A model generated the notes under the pieces. That model saw nothing but the letters and a program-made list of their open reading frames with translations, was not told where the DNA came from and ran no database searches. This document shows, piece after piece, positions 61,719 through 64,000 of a stretch of 64,000 nucleotides of DNA (position 1 is its first letter; each line of letters starts with the position of its first letter). Location of the stretch: assembly GCF_009907385.1 (NCBI RefSeq), contig NZ_JAAATR010000002.1, positions 110,878 to 174,877 of the forward strand, written 5' to 3'. The stretch comes from Atlantibacter hermannii. GTDB taxonomy: Bacteria > Pseudomonadota > Gammaproteobacteria > Enterobacterales > Enterobacteriaceae. A program made the position numbers and the translations under genes.

Positions 61719-61806
61719 TCTCCAGGCAAAAAGACCGCAGGTTGTTACGCCTGCGGCCAGTTCGGGCGCATGTTGCCATCACAGCAGCGGTGACGCCCAG
61801 GTTAGC

Positions 61807-61899
61807 TTAGAAGCTGAAGAAATAACGGATCAGCGCGACCACAATCGGCCCGATGATCGACGTTAAGACCGCAAGCCAAAAGGCCTGTTTGAACGTCAT
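61807..61899 (-). CDS. Candidate Ldr-like type I toxin, 30 residues
   Basis: 30 residues from ATG 61899, preceded by AGGCGG. The product begins MTFKQAFWLA and continues as a single membrane-spanning helix (..TSIIGPIVVALI..) with an aromatic end. E. coli Ldr toxins have the same plan (about 35 residues, MT(F/L)..AFW or IFW, then a Pro-containing hydrophobic helix), though the C-terminus differs: no Lys/Arg-rich tail. A stable antisense RNA candidate is encoded opposite its leader (61948-62012). A 64-residue frame (61802-61996) overlaps it and may be a leader reading frame. Probably toxic when freely translated and held off by the RNA; this is inferred. Confidence 0.6.
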   Translation of the reverse strand: MTFKQAFWLAVLTSIIGPIVVALIRYFFSF

Positions 61900-61912
61900 A
61901 TAACCGCCTGCG

Positions 61913-61941
61913 TTGCAATGGCAACCGTTCGCGGCTATCCT
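61913..61941 (+). promoter_or_regulatory. Promoter of the candidate antitoxin RNA
   Basis: TTGCAA (61913-61918) and TATCCT (61936-61941) with a 17-base spacer. Points rightward, opposite to the toxin gene, and would start an RNA at about 61948. Confidence 0.55.
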
Positions 61942-61947
61942 TGACTT

Positions 61948-62012
61948 GTCTAGAGATAGGATCGCCCCCGTTATGTTGCCAGGTTAAACCAAACAACGTG
62001 CGGGGGTTTTCT
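61948..62012 (+). ncRNA. Candidate Rdl-like antisense RNA
   Basis: About 65 bases. The 3' half folds into CCCCCG (61965-61970) with CGGGGG (62001-62006), an inner GTTG with CAAC, and ends in TTTTC. The size and the ..GCCCCCGTT...CAACGTGCGGGGGTTTTCT.. layout are those I recall for the E. coli rdl antitoxin RNAs of the ldr loci. It is complementary to the leader of the candidate toxin mRNA. Ends estimated from promoter and hairpin positions. Confidence 0.6.
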
Positions 62013-62129
62013 TTATCCTGCGACTACGCCGCCGGGGAAGAAGCCCCCGCAACGCTGCGCCTCACCAGTAAAACTGGCTGAAAATATCCTACGGAAAGAC
62101 TCCTTTAGAAACCATGGGTTATTATCTGT

Positions 62130-64000
62130 TTATTTCCTGCCCAACAGTCTTAACGCATTGGCGGTCACCAGCACCGTCGCCCCGGTATCGGCCAGCACCG
62201 CCAGCCACAGTCCGGTGATGCCCAGCATCGTCGTGACCAGGAATAGCCCCTTTAACCCCAGCGCGATGGCGATGTTTTGCCGGATATTGGCATGGGTTGC
62301 GCGGGCAAGGGCGATAATGCCTGCCAGTTCCGTCAGCCGGTTATGGGTAAGGGCGGCATCGGCGGTCTCCAGCGCCACGTCGGTCCCGCTGCCCATGGCG
62401 ATGCCGATGGTTGACGCTTTCATCGCCGGAGCATCGTTAATCCCGTCGCCCACCATCGCCAGCGGCGCGCGTTGATTCATCCGGTTCACTTCCGCCACTT
62501 TATCGGCGGGCAGCAATCCCGCGCGGAATTCAAGCCCCAGTTCGCCAGCAATCGCAGCGGCGGCGCGTGAGTTATCGCCGGTGAGGATCACTCCCTGAAC
62601 GCCCAGCGCCTGCAAACGCTGAACTGCCTCTCTGGCATCAGGCCGCAGCGTATCGCGCAGCGCCAGCGTGCCCAGCAATTGATTGTTGCGCACCAGCGTC
62701 ACTACCGTCTGGCCCTGGGCTTCCTGTTGCTGAATAGTGGTGCGGGTAGCTTCGTCCAGAATGGCGGCGGGAAGTTTATCCGGCGCGCTGAGCAGATAAG
62801 TTTCGCCTTCAACCGTCGCCTCAATTCCGATACCTGCCAGGGTGCGCTGGTGGGTTGCCACGGGCAGGGAAATCCCCTGATTTTTACAGCGTTCGATAAT
62901 CGCCAGCGCCAGCGGATGCGTGGAGCCTTGCTCGACCGCTGCCGCCAGCCGTAACAGCGCGTTTTCGTCCAGCCCTGCCCCCGGAGAAACGGCAGTAACC
63001 TGCGGTTTGCCCTGGGTCAGCGTGCCGGTTTTATCAAACGCCACCTGGCGGATCTGGCCGAGCTGCTCCAGCGCCGCGCCGCCCTTAATCAGCGCGCCGC
63101 GCCGTGCGGCGGCAGCCAGGCCGGAGGTAATGGCCGCCGGCGTGGAGATCACCAGCGCGCACGGGCAGCCAATCAGCAGTAGCGTCAGCCCTTTGTAGAT
63201 CCACGGCAGCCATGGCGCGCCCGTGAACAGCGGAGGAAGCACGGCCACCAGCAGCGCAAACAGCATGATGGCGGGCGTGTAGATCCGACTGAAGCGATCG
63301 ATAAAGCGCTCGATAGGCGCGCGGCGCTCTTCGGCTTCTTCAATCAGCCGTAAAATTCGGTCAATGGCGCTATCGCCCGGCTCGGAGATCACTTCCAGCC
63401 TGACCAGCCGGTCAACGCTGGTTGCCCCGGCGGCGACGCTATCGCCCTGGCTGCGCTCGACGGGCAGTGATTCGCCGGTCAGGGCGCTTTCATCAAAGCT
63501 GGCGAAAGGTGAGAGCAGTTTGCCATCCGCAGGCAGCCTGCCGCCCGCCGCCACTTCAATCACATCGCCGGGACGCAGCGCGCTCAGCGCCACCGTTTCG
63601 CGCTGTTCACCGTTGAGGCGCGTTGCGGTTTCCGGCTTCAGCGCGATCAGCGCGCTGACCCCCTGACGGGCGCGGTTTGCCGCCCAGCCTTCTAACCGTT
63701 CGCCGATCAAAAACAGCAGTAGCACCATCGCGGCTTCGGCGGTCGCGCCGATAAACAGCGCGCCGATGGCGGCCACGCTCATTAAGGTTTCAATGGCGAA
63801 CGGGTTGCCGCTGCGCATCAGGCGTAGCGCCTGACGGGCGACAGGCCACAGGCCAACAAGGGTGGTGGCGATAAACGCGATTTCACCCAGCGGCGGAGTA
63901 AATTGCGCAACGCCCCAGCTCAGCGCCATCAGCGCGATCAGGCCGATAAGCGGCACGTTATCGCGCCAGGCAAAGGGGCGGGAGGGGGGAGGCGCAGGGG
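62130..64000 (-). CDS. zntA: Zinc/cadmium/lead-exporting P-type ATPase, C-terminal part
   Basis: The frame is open to the window edge, so the N-terminal metal-binding domain is missing; GTG 63956 is internal. Visible motifs: TGES (actuator), the CPC metal site in IGCPCALVISTPAA, phosphorylation site DKTGTLTQG, HPLALAI (nucleotide-binding His-Pro), GDGINDAPA hinge, and the ADTGATVLVTANALRLL end with the Asp known to bind metal in E. coli ZntA. It pumps Zn, Cd and Pb out of the cytoplasm. In E. coli zntA is activated by the MerR-type regulator ZntR; its promoter is outside the window. Confidence 0.96.
   Translation of the reverse strand, partial: PAPPPSRPFAWRDNVPLIGLIALMALSWGVAQFTPPLGEIAFIATTLVGLWPVARQALRLMRSGNPFAIETLMSVAAIGALFIGATAEAAMVLLLFLIGERLEGWAANRARQGVSALIALKPETATRLNGEQRETVALSALRPGDVIEVAAGGRLPADGKLLSPFASFDESALTGESLPVERSQGDSVAAGATSVDRLVRLEVISEPGDSAIDRILRLIEEAEERRAPIERFIDRFSRIYTPAIMLFALLVAVLPPLFTGAPWLPWIYKGLTLLLIGCPCALVISTPAAITSGLAAAARRGALIKGGAALEQLGQIRQVAFDKTGTLTQGKPQVTAVSPGAGLDENALLRLAAAVEQGSTHPLALAIIERCKNQGISLPVATHQRTLAGIGIEATVEGETYLLSAPDKLPAAILDEATRTTIQQQEAQGQTVVTLVRNNQLLGTLALRDTLRPDAREAVQRLQALGVQGVILTGDNSRAAAAIAGELGLEFRAGLLPADKVAEVNRMNQRAPLAMVGDGINDAPAMKASTIGIAMGSGTDVALETADAALTHNRLTELAGIIALARATHANIRQNIAIALGLKGLFLVTTMLGITGLWLAVLADTGATVLVTANALRLLGRK

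Noticed and set aside
61802..61996. 64-codon minus-strand frame as an independent protein gene
   Set aside because: It overlaps the candidate toxin and the antisense RNA, has shadow-like composition and no family match; mentioned only as a possible leader frame.

Overview
The window is chromosomal DNA of a member of the Enterobacteriaceae outside Escherichia (Enterobacter, Kosakonia, Lelliottia or Klebsiella-like; genus not resolved). Backbone genes are near-identical in length and sequence character to E. coli genes I recognise (yhjCDE-like, dtpB, uspA, uspB, pitA, yhiN, fdnGHI, yhhT, yhhS, dcrB, yhhQ, tusA, zntA), but their order differs from E. coli K-12 and several accessory blocks lie between them. 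I saw no rRNA, tRNA, insertion sequence, prophage or CRISPR array.

Layout. 1-5.4 kb: an accessory envelope block with a PAS-domain fragment, an HdeD-like membrane protein with a papain-like tail, a MipA-type outer membrane protein, a DUF4105-like protein, a tiny membrane protein, an exported ClpP-like protease and a P1-family peptidase. 5.4-9.5 kb: a HEPN-domain membrane protein, a GNAT acetyltransferase, and a short-chain dehydrogenase divergent from a LysR regulator. 9.5-18.2 kb: backbone transport and stress genes (yhjD, yhjE, dtpB, uspA, uspB, pitA, yhiN). 18.2-21.2 kb: two lineage-specific genes, an ankyrin-like membrane protein and a secreted repeat protein, around AT-rich DNA. 21.2-25.8 kb: fdnIHG, nitrate-inducible formate dehydrogenase with an in-frame selenocysteine TGA, a SECIS hairpin and an upstream NarL-type 7-2-7 site. 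26.7 kb: an AEC-family transporter.

27.8-38.2 kb looks like a cyclic-di-GMP and stress region. It has a four-gene operon matching the Pseudomonas SiaA-SiaB-SiaC-SiaD partner-switch and diguanylate cyclase module, a 31-residue peptide gene, a BLUF-EAL blue-light phosphodiesterase of the Klebsiella BlrP1 type, a GH15 glycosidase with a YghA-like dehydrogenase, a MerR-like regulator of MlrA/BluR size with a convergent unknown gene, and an NlpC/P60 hydrolase. 38.2-53.5 kb is a complete aryl polyene (APE) pigment operon of 18 tightly overlapping genes: two carrier proteins, AMP ligase, ketosynthases and chain-length factor, ketoreductase, dehydratases, thioesterase, acyl and glycosyl transferases, a LolA/MMPL/lipoprotein export set, a methyltransferase, and the matching phosphopantetheinyl transferase acpT at the 3' end.

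53.5-64 kb returns to backbone (yhhT, yhhS, dcrB, yhhQ, tusA, partial zntA), with a TRAP transporter operon and a candidate Ldr/Rdl-like type I toxin-antitoxin locus between tusA and zntA. The main themes are surface and biofilm functions: the APE pigment, the c-di-GMP input (SiaD) and removal (BLUF-EAL) proteins, and several envelope hydrolase-like proteins. That these blocks act together is inference.
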